Part shown: positions 1 through 9,910 of the stretch, piece after piece
How the letters are laid out: each line of letters starts with the position of its first letter
Numbering within the stretch: the stretch's first letter is position 1
Assembly (NCBI GenBank): GCA_003427395.1
Contig: BFEA01000026.1
Location: 2,188,052-2,211,557, forward strand
Reading direction: 5' to 3'
DNA: 23,506 nt
DNA from: Chara braunii
Lineage: Eukaryota > Streptophyta > Charophyceae > Charales > Characeae
Made by a program: the position numbers and the translations under genes
Notes under the pieces: model-generated
Told to the model about the DNA's origin: nothing
Seen by the model: the letters and a program-made list of their open reading frames with translations, nothing else
The model's database searches: none

Positions 1-69
1 GAGAGAGAGAGAGAGAAAGCGGAGAGAGAGAGAGAGAGGGGGGGAAAGCGGAGAGAGAGAAAGAGAAAG

Positions 70-126
<57 letters not shown>
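1..126. repeat. (GA)n microsatellite
   Basis: The window opens in an almost pure GA dinucleotide tract, broken three times by a short GAAAGCGGA-like interruption. It is directly followed by two copies of TAGGGTCATTGGT (126-138 and 154-166). No coding content is seen. Tracts of this kind are prone to assembly slippage, so the length is uncertain. Confidence 0.95.
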
Positions 127-128
<2 letters not shown>

Positions 129-182
129 AGGGTCATTGGTGTGCCAACCACGCTAGGGTCATTGGTACATGTGTTCCGTTGA

Positions 183-195
183 GTGTGTGTGTGTA

Positions 196-256
<61 letters not shown>

Positions 257-259
257 GTG
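183..259. repeat. (GT)n microsatellite
   Basis: A GT dinucleotide tract of roughly 75 bp with a few substitutions (GTATGCGT near the left end, GTGCGTGTGTGCC at the right end). The apparent open reading frame through it is an artefact of the Cys-Val repeat. Confidence 0.95.
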
Positions 260-440
260 CCGGGGGGAGGGGAGGGAGGACCCCTCCCCCACCAATCAAT
301 CAATCAATTAATCAATCAATCAATTAATCAATTAATCAATCAATCAATCAATCAAACAATCAATCAATCAATATTTATTCATTTTTTAATTAAAAAAAAA
401 ATTGTCACTCACCCAAAACCACCCCCCCAAATTTTTAAAT
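259..440. repeat. (TCAA)n-bearing dispersed repeat, copy 1
   Basis: A G-rich head (GGGGAGGGGAGGGAGGACCC, then a C-rich CTCCCCCACCAA) leads into about 20 imperfect TCAA/TTAA units. A T/A-rich stretch follows, then a CAC/ACCACCCCCC patch. The same order of blocks recurs at 2488-2735, so this is a dispersed repeat family rather than a chance microsatellite. The (TCAA)n unit yields Asn-Gln-Ser-Ile style peptides in translation that should not be taken as protein. Element class is unknown. Its limits beyond the shared blocks are not clear. Confidence 0.7.
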
Positions 441-600
441 TTTTAATTTTTTTGTACAGGGTGGTAGTGGTCGACGTGCACAGGCGGGCCGCGAGCGCCG
501 TTTTTTCCTGCACGCCCCCACCTGGCCCTGGCGGGGCCGAGGGGGACGCATAGCCTCTCATCGCCAGCCTGTACAATAATGTTGTACATAGCAGCACCGG
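441..600. other. GC-rich spacer enclosed by inverted repeat
   Basis: TTGTACAGG at 452-460 is perfectly complementary to CCTGTACAA at 568-576, enclosing a GC-rich 107-bp segment. A second short hairpin, TGTACAA/TTGTACA, sits at 570-588. No gene is recognised here. Confidence 0.45.
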
Positions 601-631
601 TGTCAGTCCTAATCAACTACATCTGGGGTGG

Positions 632-1291
632 AAGCCTATATCTGCTCTAGACTTCCTCTTCCCTGAAAATCGAAGTGTTGCAACTCTTGGAACCACTGAA
701 TTTGGTGTCCAATATGAGAAGTTGCAGCAAACTGTCGAGCACATCAAGAAAGTTCAAGAAGCAATGATTGCTTTTATGAGAAGAAGCATCGCCAACAGTC
801 AACATTTCAGGTAGGGGAACGTGTTTGGGTCAAGGCTAGTGAGTTGGGACAGGAGTTCAGCATGTCTAAAAAAATAATGCCTCAATATTTTGGTCCCTGG
901 GAAGTCTTTGATATTTTGGGTAGTGATTTGGATGGTCCCTCGTACGTGATTCGTATCCCGGCGCACTACGCACTTACCCTGTGTTTCACGCCTCAAAGCT
1001 TGCACCTTTCCTTGAGACAGAACAGTTCCCATCAAGGAGATCTATGTTGCCCCCAACCATGGATGGTCAAGTGGGCGTCGACGATATCCTAGAGCACAAA
1101 GACATGCCTGTTCCCAAGCCACAGTTGGAGGGGGTAGACCGCCTAAACATGTGAGAGAGTACAGAGTACGGTCCAGGCATCATATTGATCCCAAGGAAGA
1201 TCGATGGTTTACAAGAGAGGAACTTGTCAAGACAGCTCCTCAGATCATGGCCGAATATGAAAGAAAATTGAAGGGGAAGACACCAACATGA
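632..1291 (+). pseudogene. Ty3/gypsy retrotransposon pol remnant (integrase C-terminus and chromodomain-like tail)
   Basis: This is the decayed 3' end of a Ty3/gypsy polyprotein. The line of homology runs through four frame segments. Frame 2 from 632 to about 775 covers the region before the integrase C-terminal domain, ending near EKLQQTVEHIKKVQEAMIAF. Frame 1 from 775 to about 965 covers the GERVWVKASELGQEF and MPQYFGPWEV motifs typical of the integrase C-terminal SH3-like fold. Frame 3 from 966 to about 1130 covers TYPVFHASKLAPFLETEQFP. Frame 2 from about 1127 to the TGA at 1289-1291 covers REYRVRSRHHIDPKEDRWFT and an acidic/basic tail, resembling the chromodomain that chromoviruses carry after integrase. 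At least three frameshifts separate these blocks, so no functional protein is made. Protease, reverse transcriptase, RNase H and the integrase core are absent. The family assignment rests on recalled motif patterns; a profile search (Pfam rve/chromo) would confirm it. Confidence 0.82.
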
Positions 1292-2487
1292 TGCATCTCA
1301 GCGGACTTTCGAAGCTAAGGGGGATGGAATGCGAGGAATGAGCCCTCACAGGGCCCTTGTCAAGCATGCACATGTTCTGGGCAGAGGCCCCAGCAAGCTT
1401 AATGCCCGCCCTAAGTGAAGGCGGGCTTGAATATTCACTAAAGGTCAAAATTCGACATTTTGCATATGTGGGTACTTAGGCTGTTGCAGCCCGCCAGTTG
1501 GTTGAGTGGACATGTGAACCTCCCTAAGTTGCGCCGTACAGTTTGGCCCAGGCCTTGGCAGTTGCGCCTCGGCACATACACATAATGCAGTGTCGAAACA
1601 TCACGAAGTGGCCACAGGCCTACGCAAAAGCAGCACTGTCGATATACATACCCCGGGTCCTGTGCAAATGCAGCAAACGGCCCAAGTCTGGAGACTCAAG
1701 TTGTGCCCAACTGTGAAGGGGCCAGGCCCTCAATTGTAGCACTCGGCTTGGGCGCAGGCACTGGGGGCCAACCGGAAGCTACTAGAAGCTTCCAGCCAGG
1801 CCACGCGCAGCCAAGCAGAGGCTGCCACTTCTATGTCGGAAGGAAGGCAGCCAGGGTCTGGCATTCTGGCCCACGCAGGCAATGTGGTCATGTTGCTGCG
1901 CTGCTGCGTCAGAGGCTGCATGCTGCGTTGCGGCTAGGGCGCTTGCGGGGCACACGAGAGGTGAGAGGGGCGCTGCTGGGCAGCGGAGCGCTAGCAGCCA
2001 TAGCCGGGCTGCAAGGCGGTAGGGGGTAAGAGGGTCATCGGTGGTCTTCCGGAAGGAGACGAGTGTGAGTGGACAGGGTCTGATGAGGGGAGATGAGATA
2101 CGCACCTGGTGCATGAGAGAGGTCGGCTATGGTGTTAACATCATGTACATTGGTCTCATGAGTCGAAGTGAGCCTGTTGCGAGAATATTGAGGTAGGTAG
2201 GATAGTTAAGTAGTGTAGGTTGGGCGCTAGGTGCCAGACAGAGAGGAGTGACTTTGGATACTACATTGCTGTGGCCTGAGGGCTTGAACATTGGCTCATT
2301 ACTTCATTGTATTGCTCTTATTTTGATGAAATCTCGGCGCATTTGTGCTCTCTGCTTGTACACGACTACTTGGACATCTGTGTGATTTCACAACTTGTTT
2401 TTTTGTATATCGTTCCCATTCATATTCCTTGCAGTATGTAATTGTAGTTATATATTTGTTTTTTGTTTTTTTTATTATTTTTTTGTC
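1292..2487 (+). mobile_element. Possible 3' LTR and flanking DNA of the Ty3/gypsy remnant
   Basis: Just after the pol stop is a purine run, AAGGGGGAT, at 1317-1325, placed where a polypurine tract would be. The next bases, TGGAATGCGAGG, could begin an LTR. The right end is not fixed; a TG...CA style end near 2392 (GATTTCACA) is possible but unproven because no second LTR is in the window. The segment is moderately GC-rich to about 2120 and then AT-richer. Several short open frames on both strands (1703-2114) match nothing I recognise. Confidence 0.3.
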
Positions 2488-2596
2488 AGGGGAGGGGAGG
2501 GAGGACCCATCTCCCACCAATCAATCAACCAATCAATTAGTCAATCAATCAATCAATCAATCAAAAAAATAATCAACTAGTCAATGGGGTATACAA

Positions 2597-2635
<39 letters not shown>

Positions 2636-2735
2636 TATGTTGTTTTGATTTTCTTTTTTAATTGTTTTCACACATTAACCACCACCTCCCCGAAAATCAT
2701 TTGTTTTTTACTTTTTTTTCATCAAGGGGGTAGGG
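2488..2735. repeat. (TCAA)n-bearing dispersed repeat, copy 2
   Basis: It begins with the same G-rich head as 259-280 (GGGGAGGGGAGGGAGGACCC), followed by CTCCCACCAA, then (TCAA)n at 2519-2569 and 2599-2634. A T-rich stretch follows, with ATTGTTTTCACAC and an ACCACCACCTCCCC patch aligning to the corresponding part of copy 1. The (TCAA)n block is split by AAAAAAATAATCAACTAG and ATGGGGTATACAAAA. Confidence 0.7.
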
Positions 2736-2816
2736 TCGCGGTTGAAGAACCCCAATCCGCAGCCGCCCCCAACCCCCTCCCCCTCTAACCGCTACGAGGT
2801 CGCGAAGCGGCAATGG

Positions 2817-5030
2817 GTGCAGGTCGTGGTCGTGACTGCGGCGATGGAAGACTTGCCTCGCAAAGTACAACTCGTGTATCCCTCCTTTAAGGAGATTGGG
2901 GGAGGCAGTGTCTTAATTCAGAGAGATAAAGTCGCGAGTATGCCCGCGCACGTCCGCACACCCTTCAGGGCGATTGGGGCTACCATCTTGACGGCTGGTC
3001 GGAGGTCTAGAAACTTCTGGCCCATAATTAACTTCCTTACTGTTGGCAAGCATGACACGTTTTTGTACACTAAAGTGTATCGAGATGATTATGTTTGTGA
3101 GACCGCATTGATTGTCCTGAGGAGGTGGAATTTAGGTCCTTCCCTCCAAATGACGTATCGAACATCTGCACGGACTCTACGACCAACTACACGTCGTCCG
3201 CAAAGCTCCTTGCGAGGGACGCTGACCCGAAGTTGCGTCGTATTACGTGGCTCCCGTGCTCCACCCACGTCCGCAACTTGATGTTGTCGGACGTTGGGTC
3301 CGGGGAGATTGCATTGCCTCGGCCATTCTTCGTGGAAGGGCCTTGGTGCGATTTATAAAATCTCATGGCGCTGCTCTTCACCTTTTCAGGGCGAAGAGCA
3401 AGTGCAGATCGCTTATTCATGCAGTGGAGATGCGATTTGCATCCAATTTTCTGATGCTCCTTTGCCTGAAGGAGTGTTGAAACTCCTTGGACTCGATGTT
3501 GCACGCCGACGTCTGGGACAACATCCTGTGGGAGTCTCGGTTGGTCGAGCAGGCGTTATGGGTGCAGCAGACCATTCGCAACGTAGAGTTTTGACAGGAT
3601 GTGGACTATGCGATCGAGGTCATAACCACCATCCACTTCCACCAGTTACTGAGGAGATTACATAGGGGTGTGATGGTTATGTCACTAGTTTACTCTTGGA
3701 GTCGGACGGTGGTCGAGGAGTTGTGACTCTTGCAAGACTTCGATGTCACGTCCACAATGCTCGAGGAGTGCATCGATCAGGTCCTCTCCAATTAGCAGCA
3801 TATGTTTGACCCGACGCACGCTGCGACGCATTTCCTCAACCCCGTAGGTGTTCTCTTCGATATTACGACGCGAGGGTGAGGAGTGTGGAGTACTTAGAGG
3901 TCGTGCAAGAGTGCGATGTTTTTTTCCTTGCTGAGATGGCGGGTGACCGGGCAGGAGCTCGCTATTTGCGGGTGCATGAGCAGATGAGGCTATTTCACGC
4001 ACGTATGGGTCCTTTGACGACCGACCTTGCCACGAGGGATGCAGAGGCGCGAGCATGCAGAGGGGGTGATGAGACACCTAGGTGTGTTGCTTGGCGGCAA
4101 GAGCACGGAGGCGCTTACCCTGACCTTCAGAAGATTGCAGCGCATGTGCTGCATATGTGGACGCTTGCCTCTCCTACAAAGAGGAACTAGGTGGAACATG
4201 AGTGTATGCATACGGCTAGGCGTAATAGGCTTGAATTCGCAAAGCTCGCTCAACTGGTTGAGATTGCCACCAATCTCAAATTGTTGGAGTGTTCTGAGCG
4301 GTCTGCAAGTTACATTCTTCCATGGGGGGACTTTGATGCTCTCGAGGAGATATAGTCGGGGACGGCGAAGGGTGGTTGGACAAGGCCTGTTGCCGAGGAG
4401 CTTGAGCCCGAGGTATGGGGAGCACGACCCCGAGTGTAAGTGACGGATAAAGCAGTGGCGGAGCAAACACGTTGCTTACACCGCAAGGGTAATCGTTGTC
4501 TTCGTCCTTTGGTGGTTGTGTTCGGTGCGTGAGCCGTAGTGCTCCTTCCCTATGAGGAAGCGCTGCTGGCGAAGGAGACTGTATGAGGCAGTTCAGGCAG
4601 TGCGCGATGAGGCTCTAGACTGCGACGAGGATTGGACCGACCCCGAGGAGATTACATGCCATGCAGATAAGAGTCTAGAGAGACTGTACTACGCAAAAGG
4701 CAAAGATGAGTTGGGGCACAGCCCCGCACTACGCTCGTAAGAGCAAATGATGACTCTGCACAGGAGTCGAGTGGGGAGGGCGGTGGCACGAGCCACGACA
4801 CGAGACGTGGCGCCTCCACGAGCCGTGTCGACCGTGCCACCCATTCGAGGAGGGTCTTTTGTGTTGACAACAATGACTCAGAGCAGGGCAACAAGAAGGA
4901 CGACTCTTTAATGCGTGCAGATGGTTTGTCGGTGCCTGATGTCGACGCACGATCTCAACCTCTCAGACGGTCGGACAGGCTGGTGAGCCGCAGCAGTACA
5001 GGTGCATTGTCTCAGACTGATTGTTTGTAG
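2817..5030 (+). pseudogene. hAT-superfamily transposase pseudogene (DUF659 and hATC regions)
   Basis: A degraded cut-and-paste transposase can be followed across three frames. About 2840-3130 (frame 3) gives the start of a DUF659-like region, with GATILTAGRRSR and INFL; in the family this position is normally Ser-Asp-Gly, so the expected first catalytic Asp appears as Ala. About 3131-3300 (frame 2) gives ICTDSTTNY, then ITWLPCSTHVRNLMLSDVG, the conserved T-D-x-x-x-N-Y and W-x-P-C-x-x-H block. About 3301-3860 (frame 1) gives GRALVRFIKSHGAA and MRFAS, then a long helical region with in-frame stops at 3478, 3592, 3724 and 3793. From 3858 (frame 3) come VQECDVFFLAEMAGD and the hATC-like LQKIAAHVLHMWTLASPTKR. 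A TAG at 4188 falls where the family normally has Trp, and then RRNRLEFAKLAQLVEIATNL follows. A low-complexity acidic tail continues in frame 1 (4552-4740) and frame 3 (4752-5030). The N-terminal BED zinc finger was not found. It is non-functional. Confidence 0.82.
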
Positions 5031-5159
5031 CATATAGAGGACATACAGGCTGATCTGCCAGAGGGCCCTCATCCTGAGCAGCTCACTCCCGATGGTAGAG
5101 TCGCATCACATGATATTCCTTCAGACTTGCGGACGAGGGGCTTCATGGTAGGTGGAGAG

Positions 5160-6050
5160 GGTGCGTCCGCCAGTGACATAAACGGAGAAGGAGGAAGGAA
5201 GGGAAAAGGGGAGGGAGGGGGGAAGCGAACGTAAGAAGAGGAGGAAGGAAGAAAGGAAGAAGAGCGGGAACAAAAAATGGGGGAAGGGGGAAGAAGGGCA
5301 GAGAGAAGATGGATGGAGAGGGAAAAACTCTAGGGAAGGATGCATAAACGAAGAGCAGAAACTACAAGGAGGCGGAAAGATATTGGAACGACACGAAGAG
5401 CAGAAAGGAGATGGAGCAAGAGGGGAAAGAGGGAGGGCACGCTGAAGAAGGCAAGGAGCAGGAAGGGCAGGGAGTTTGTTTGATTGCATCTTCAGTTACA
5501 ATGACCGAGTTGGGGGGGCATGAAAATCAAGGAGTTGTGGGGAGGGGAAAAAGCAGGAGAGACAGAAGGAAAGGGTTGACGTTTGAGCAATATGGGCACG
5601 TTTGCTTTGATCTCATTTCAATAGTTCACCTCCCCAATCATTTTGACCTCATCTGGTAGAAGGAGGAGATACGGAAGCTAGAATACGAAGATGAGGAGGA
5701 AGGGAAAGGAGGAGAGGGAGGGGAAAAGCGGAAGGATTTTGCAAGAGCAAAAAGAGCAGGGAGGAGATGGGGAGAGGGGGAGAAGTGCAAAGGCACCGTG
5801 TGTAGACAAAGAGCATAAAGAGCAGAAAGGGTAGATGGAAAAAGAGACAAAAAGAAAACAACAAGGAAATACAGATGACATGGTACAAACAGGAGGAGAT
5901 GGAAGAGAGAGAAGCAGAAGGATTTTTGAAGAGCATGACGAAGAGAAAAACATGAAAGAAGTGAGGCAGCACTATGCGTAGATGAAGGGCAGGAAGAGCA
6001 GAGAGCAAATGGAAAGAAGAGGTTGTAATTTGAATGACCAATATTACATC
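5160..6050. repeat. Purine-rich tract with degenerate internal repeats
   Basis: Nearly 900 bp are strongly A/G-biased on the + strand, apart from a mixed insert at about 5470-5660. The phrase (A)GCAGAAAGGAGATGG or a close variant recurs at about 5399, 5753, 5821, 5888 and 5998; three of these are spaced 65-68 bp apart. Pyrimidine-strand open frames here are Phe/Ser/Leu-rich shadows. It may be the non-coding 3' part of the hAT element upstream or an independent satellite. Confidence 0.6.
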
Positions 6051-6720
6051 TTGCGTTCGAACTCATGTCAAGGCGTCGTAATTTGAACGACCACTACAGG
6101 CAATGGGCAACCTTTTTTTTTCTTTTTTTTGTTAACAATTATTATGTTATGTTCATCCGATTGCATTTGACAGTGACCTTTTTTTTTCTTTTTTTTTTTT
6201 TTTGCATTACTGCTTAAATAGCAGGTGAGAAAAAATCAGCAGAACACAAGGGTTGCACTCGGTTGACAACTGTCGACGCATTTTTTTTTTTTTTTTTTTT
6301 TTTCCCCTCTGCTTTCCACTACGCATACTGCAACCGACTAGGGGGATTCCGGGATTACTTGCAATCCTTTCATTTCTCAACATAATTCCTACTTGATTTG
6401 TGCAATTTTTATTTGTGGATTATTTGCTTTGTGAGACTTGTATCCGTGATTGTGTTTCTCGCCCCTCCCTCCGCCACGGTGGGTCCACTTTATTATTGAA
6501 TGACTTTATTTCAGGATTTAATATGAAACAGGGAAAAGATTCAAATTACTTGCATGAAAGCAGAGAAAATAAATGGGGGAAGAATGACAAAAAATAACCA
6601 AGGGTTGATTTGTTTGTGTTTGACTGGGTCAACCAAAGGTTGAGCACATTCTGAGTGTGTGAGCTCCATGTTATGTTTCATTTTTTTCATTGCGCTATTT
6701 TCTTGGTTTTCATAGGTTGG
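6051..6720. other. Non-coding region with long poly-T runs
   Basis: A direct repeat, GTAATTTGAA(T/C)GACCA, occurs at about 6026 and 6073. Poly-T runs lie at 6112-6130, 6179-6203 and 6280-6303. An AT-rich sequence follows. No gene is recognised. Confidence 0.5.
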
Positions 6721-6970
6721 ATGTATCCATAAGTTGGCGGTCCTGTTGCTTGTTTTTTCTGGGGTTTCTAAATGGAGGATGGGTCCCATGAGTTGGATAC
6801 CAAAATTCCTTGATTTTCTTTTTTTATGAACAAAATTAGGTCATTCTAAGTGCGTGTGTTCAGTTCTCTGTTTAATTCTGAGGGAGATACAAGCAAAAGC
6901 TAGTTGCATCATAAGTTGGTGCGACCAAGTCATGAGTCATGAACATTAAAAGAAACCGAGATATAAGAAT

Positions 6971-7012
<42 letters not shown>

Positions 7013-7722
7013 TACTTGGCAGACTAGGCCCCATAAGTTGGGAGATCTAGTTGTAGAAGAAAGACAGAAAAATGTGAAATACATAATATAATATTGAAAG
7101 ATACATGTGAGCAGACTCGACTTATCCATAAGTTGGGAGGTTCAGTCCTATGCCTGTAATAACAGAATTGGCAGAGAAATAATATAACTTTGACTATTAA
7201 ACACAATTGAGGTAGGGTTGAACATCTTTATGAGTTTACATAGTCTAATCATTTGTCTGGAAGAAAGAAGGAAGTCATGAGATTACTTGTTGAATGTTGT
7301 TGTGTTGTTGAGGTTGAACGTACCCATAAGTCGGTCCCATAAGCTAGGAAAATTCGGTCATACGCCATATATTGTTGTCGAAGCAGGCTAGTCTACCCAT
7401 AAGTTGGGTAGTCTGATTTAATGTCATGTGTAATTGTTTGGGTTGGGTAGACACACCATACGTTGGGGCAGTTTAGTCATATGCCTCATGTCATTGCTGA
7501 AACAGAGACTGGACATCCCCATAAGTTAGGGCGATCGAGTTATCTGTCATATGTCAATTGTTTAGGTTGACTAAGCGTATCTCAAAAGTAGGAGCAATCT
7601 AACCACATGCCTTATGTTATTCGTTTAGGCGGAGACTAAGCGCACTCTATACGTTGAAAAGGCTTAGTCATATGCCTTATGTTTATCGTTTAAGCAGGTT
7701 TTGCGTACTCATGAGTTGGGAT
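6720..7722. repeat. Degenerate ~62-bp tandem repeat (CCATAAGTTGGG family)
   Basis: Copies of a CCATAAGTTGGG core occur at 6727, 6786 (CCATGAGTTGG), 6910, 7031, 7126, 7324, 7337, 7397, 7456 (CCATACGTTGGG), 7519, 7581, 7646 and 7708. Spacing in the best part (7337-7720) is 60, 59, 63, 62, 65 and 62 bp; larger gaps to the left are near multiples of the unit. The rest of the unit carries CATATGCCTTATGT, a GTTTAGG(C) block and AGACTA. One further copy lies at 8549. The array has no open frame of note. Confidence 0.85.
6972..7006. repeat. (TA)n microsatellite
   Basis: About 17 TA units inside the left, poorly preserved part of the 62-bp repeat array. Confidence 0.95.
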
Positions 7723-7746
7723 GGTGTTCTCTTCTATTCTACTCCA

Positions 7747-8507
7747 CAAGTGGTTAACAGGGATCCCCATTTTCAAGTTCTAGGTAACGAGTCCAAACCT
7801 GAAATTAGGGTACGGGGGTCAATTTTTTTTTTTTCCGGNGGGGGGGGGGGGGGGGGGGGGGGTTNTAGTTTTGGTTCAAGGTTGCTGTATGCTAAATTTA
7901 GTGTTATTTGGAGCATTGAAATTTTCTCTTTTAAGATTATTGAAATTTTTCAAGATTTTTAAAATTAAAATATTTGCGAAATTTCATGAAAGTGCATTTT
8001 AGTATAATCTGTACTCTCTGAATTGGTGGCAAGTTTAATAACAATTGTCCTTTGTTTTTTTTATAAATGGCATGGCAAGTGGTCTGAAAATTAGGGTCCC
8101 CGTTAACAAGTGGTTAACAGGGATGCCCACTTTCAGGCCCTAGGTAACGGATCCAAAACCAAAATTATGGTTTGGGGGTCAAATTTTATGTTTTTTTATG
8201 TTTTTTTTTGTTTCGGTTCAAGGTTGTTGTATGCTAATATTTGTATCATTTGAAGCATTGGAATTTCCTCTGTTAATATTTCTGGAATTTTTTAAGATTT
8301 ATGAAATTGAAATGTTGGTGAAATTTCATGAAAGTGCATTTTTGCTTTGCTGTTTTATATAGGGCTTTTTTTTTTTTTTTTTTTTTTCTACACTTGGTTA
8401 GTATCATGGTCTCCACTATGAATTGGTGGGAAGGATGATTGCAATGACCCTTTGGTTTTCTTATAAATGGCATGGCAAGTTATCTGAAAATTAGGGTTTT
8501 CATTAAC
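7747..8507. repeat. Tandem pair of a ~360-bp module inside the 62-bp array
   Basis: CAAGTGGTTAACAGGGA starts at 7747 and again at 8107, a period of 360 bp. Both copies continue through CCCA.TTTCA, TAGGTAACG, GGTTCAAGGTTG, TGAAATTTCATGAAAGTGCA and TTATAAATGGCATGGCAAGT to a GTTAAC/ATTAAC end. Copy 2 (8107-8507) is about 40 bp longer through an insert with a T22-24 run near 8367-8388. Copy 1 contains two ambiguous bases (7839 and 7864) flanking a poly-G run. The 62-bp repeat resumes at 8530-8590, so the pair looks inserted into the array. Confidence 0.8.
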
Positions 8508-8529
8508 TTTTTTTCCCTTCTCATTTATT

Positions 8530-8592
8530 TTAGGCAGACCAGACAAACCCATAAGTTGGGGGCAATCTTATCATATGCCTTATGTAAGAAAG
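8530..8592. repeat. Displaced copy of the ~62-bp repeat
   Basis: GGCAGACCAGACAAACCCATAAGTTGGGGGC followed by CATATGCCTTATGT repeats the unit order seen at 7337-7720. Its position beyond the 360-bp module pair indicates that the module split the array. Confidence 0.8.
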
Positions 8593-8614
8593 GGTACAAG
8601 GGATTTAATTATCT

Positions 8615-9910
8615 CAAAGTCAAATGAGCTAAGTATTCTGGTAAGTAAATCGAGGGTTGGTGAAAGATCATATTGTGCTTACTTGTGTATATTATGTGAC
8701 TTTGTCTTTGGGGGCGTCTTTTGATAGCCTAGTGACCTAGTCGCTTAGATGTTGCCCAAGTACTGAAACGATAAGTTGAGTGGTAATGGATGGAGGGGGA
8801 AGCTTGGGATAAGGTAAACTTGGCTTTACTGAGAGTCAAAGCTAAATTTAGTTCCTCCTCCCAGAAAATATCTCATGCAAGTTATATCTGATAATCAAGT
8901 TGAGTGTCAAGACCTATGTTACATTTTGTTTTTGTATTCGACTTAGTAAAATATTTGGAAGTCTACTTTCTTAAAAGAAGTGTTACCAATTTTTTTACTA
9001 ATTAAAAGGGTTCAGTGAAATTTTGCTTTGCATAGTCAAATTGCACTCTTACTCTACTTTCGACTTAGTATAAATCTTGGGAGCTTAGGGGGTTACCTAT
9101 CCGAGAGTCAAATGAACTAAGTATTCTAGTAAATAAATTGCGGGTTTGTGAAAGATCATATTATGTATGTTTTGTGATCAAATTTTACTTTTGCAAAGTC
9201 AGATTGCACTCTTACTCTACTTTTGACTTAGAAGAAATTTTGGGAGTTTAGAGAGTTAATCATCCAAAAGTCAAATGAACGAAATATTCGAGTAAATAAA
9301 TTGAGGGTTCACGAAATATCATATTGTGTATGTTTTCTAAGTTTATCTTTGGGAACGTCTTTTGATAGCCTTGTCGCTTAGATTTTCGTAAAGTGTTGAA
9401 GCAATAGGTGGAGTAGTGATGGATGGAGGGAGAAGTTTGAGATAAGGTAGGATTGACCTTACTAAGAATCAAAGTTAAAGTTAACTCATTGTATCCTCCA
9501 AAAATAGGTATCATGCAAGTTAACTCTTGGTCTGACGATCGAGCTAAATGTGAGGACTTATCACACGTATAATTACATTTTATTTTTTATATTTAACTTA
9601 GTAAAAATTTTAAAAATTCAATTTCCTAAAGAAAGTGTTCCCAAAATTTTCACTGATTCAAAGGAATTAGTGAAGTTTTACTTTTTCAAAGGTCGATTGC
9701 ACTCTTACTCTAATTTTGACTTAGTAGAAGTCTTGGAAGCTTATTTTCCTTTAGGAAATGCTGCTAAAATTTCTACTAATTTAAAAAGTTAGACAAAATT
9801 TGTCTTTGCGAAGGTTTGGTTGCACTTCAGATTTAAGATTTGACTTAATAAAAATCTTGGTAATCTACTTTTCTAAGCGACGTGCTGCCAAAATTTATGT
9901 AAATTAATGG
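8615..9910. repeat. Nested higher-order tandem repeats (~125-bp subunit)
   Basis: Blocks starting AAAGTCAAATGA.CTAAGTATTC lie at 8615, 9103 and 9266. The first and third blocks also share GTCTTTTGATAGCC and ATGGATGGAGGG.GAAG; the middle one (163 bp) lacks this internal part. A subunit that starts (C/T)GACTTAGTA.AAATCTTGG and ends GATTGCACTCTTACTCTA recurs near 8939, 9060, 9226, 9592, 9717 and 9841, typically 122-125 bp apart. AT-rich, no coding signal. Confidence 0.75.

Noticed and set aside
179-553. 124-residue open frame through (GT)n and (TCAA)n
   Set aside because: Translation of microsatellites (Cys-Val and Ile-Asn-Gln-Ser repeats); no domain.
5638-6066. Minus-strand Phe/Ser/Leu-rich frames resembling membrane proteins
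   Set aside because: Antisense of a purine-rich tract; hydrophobicity is compositional.
6727-7720. CRISPR array
   Set aside because: Repeats are degenerate over the entire ~62-bp unit, there are no distinct spacers and the DNA is eukaryotic.
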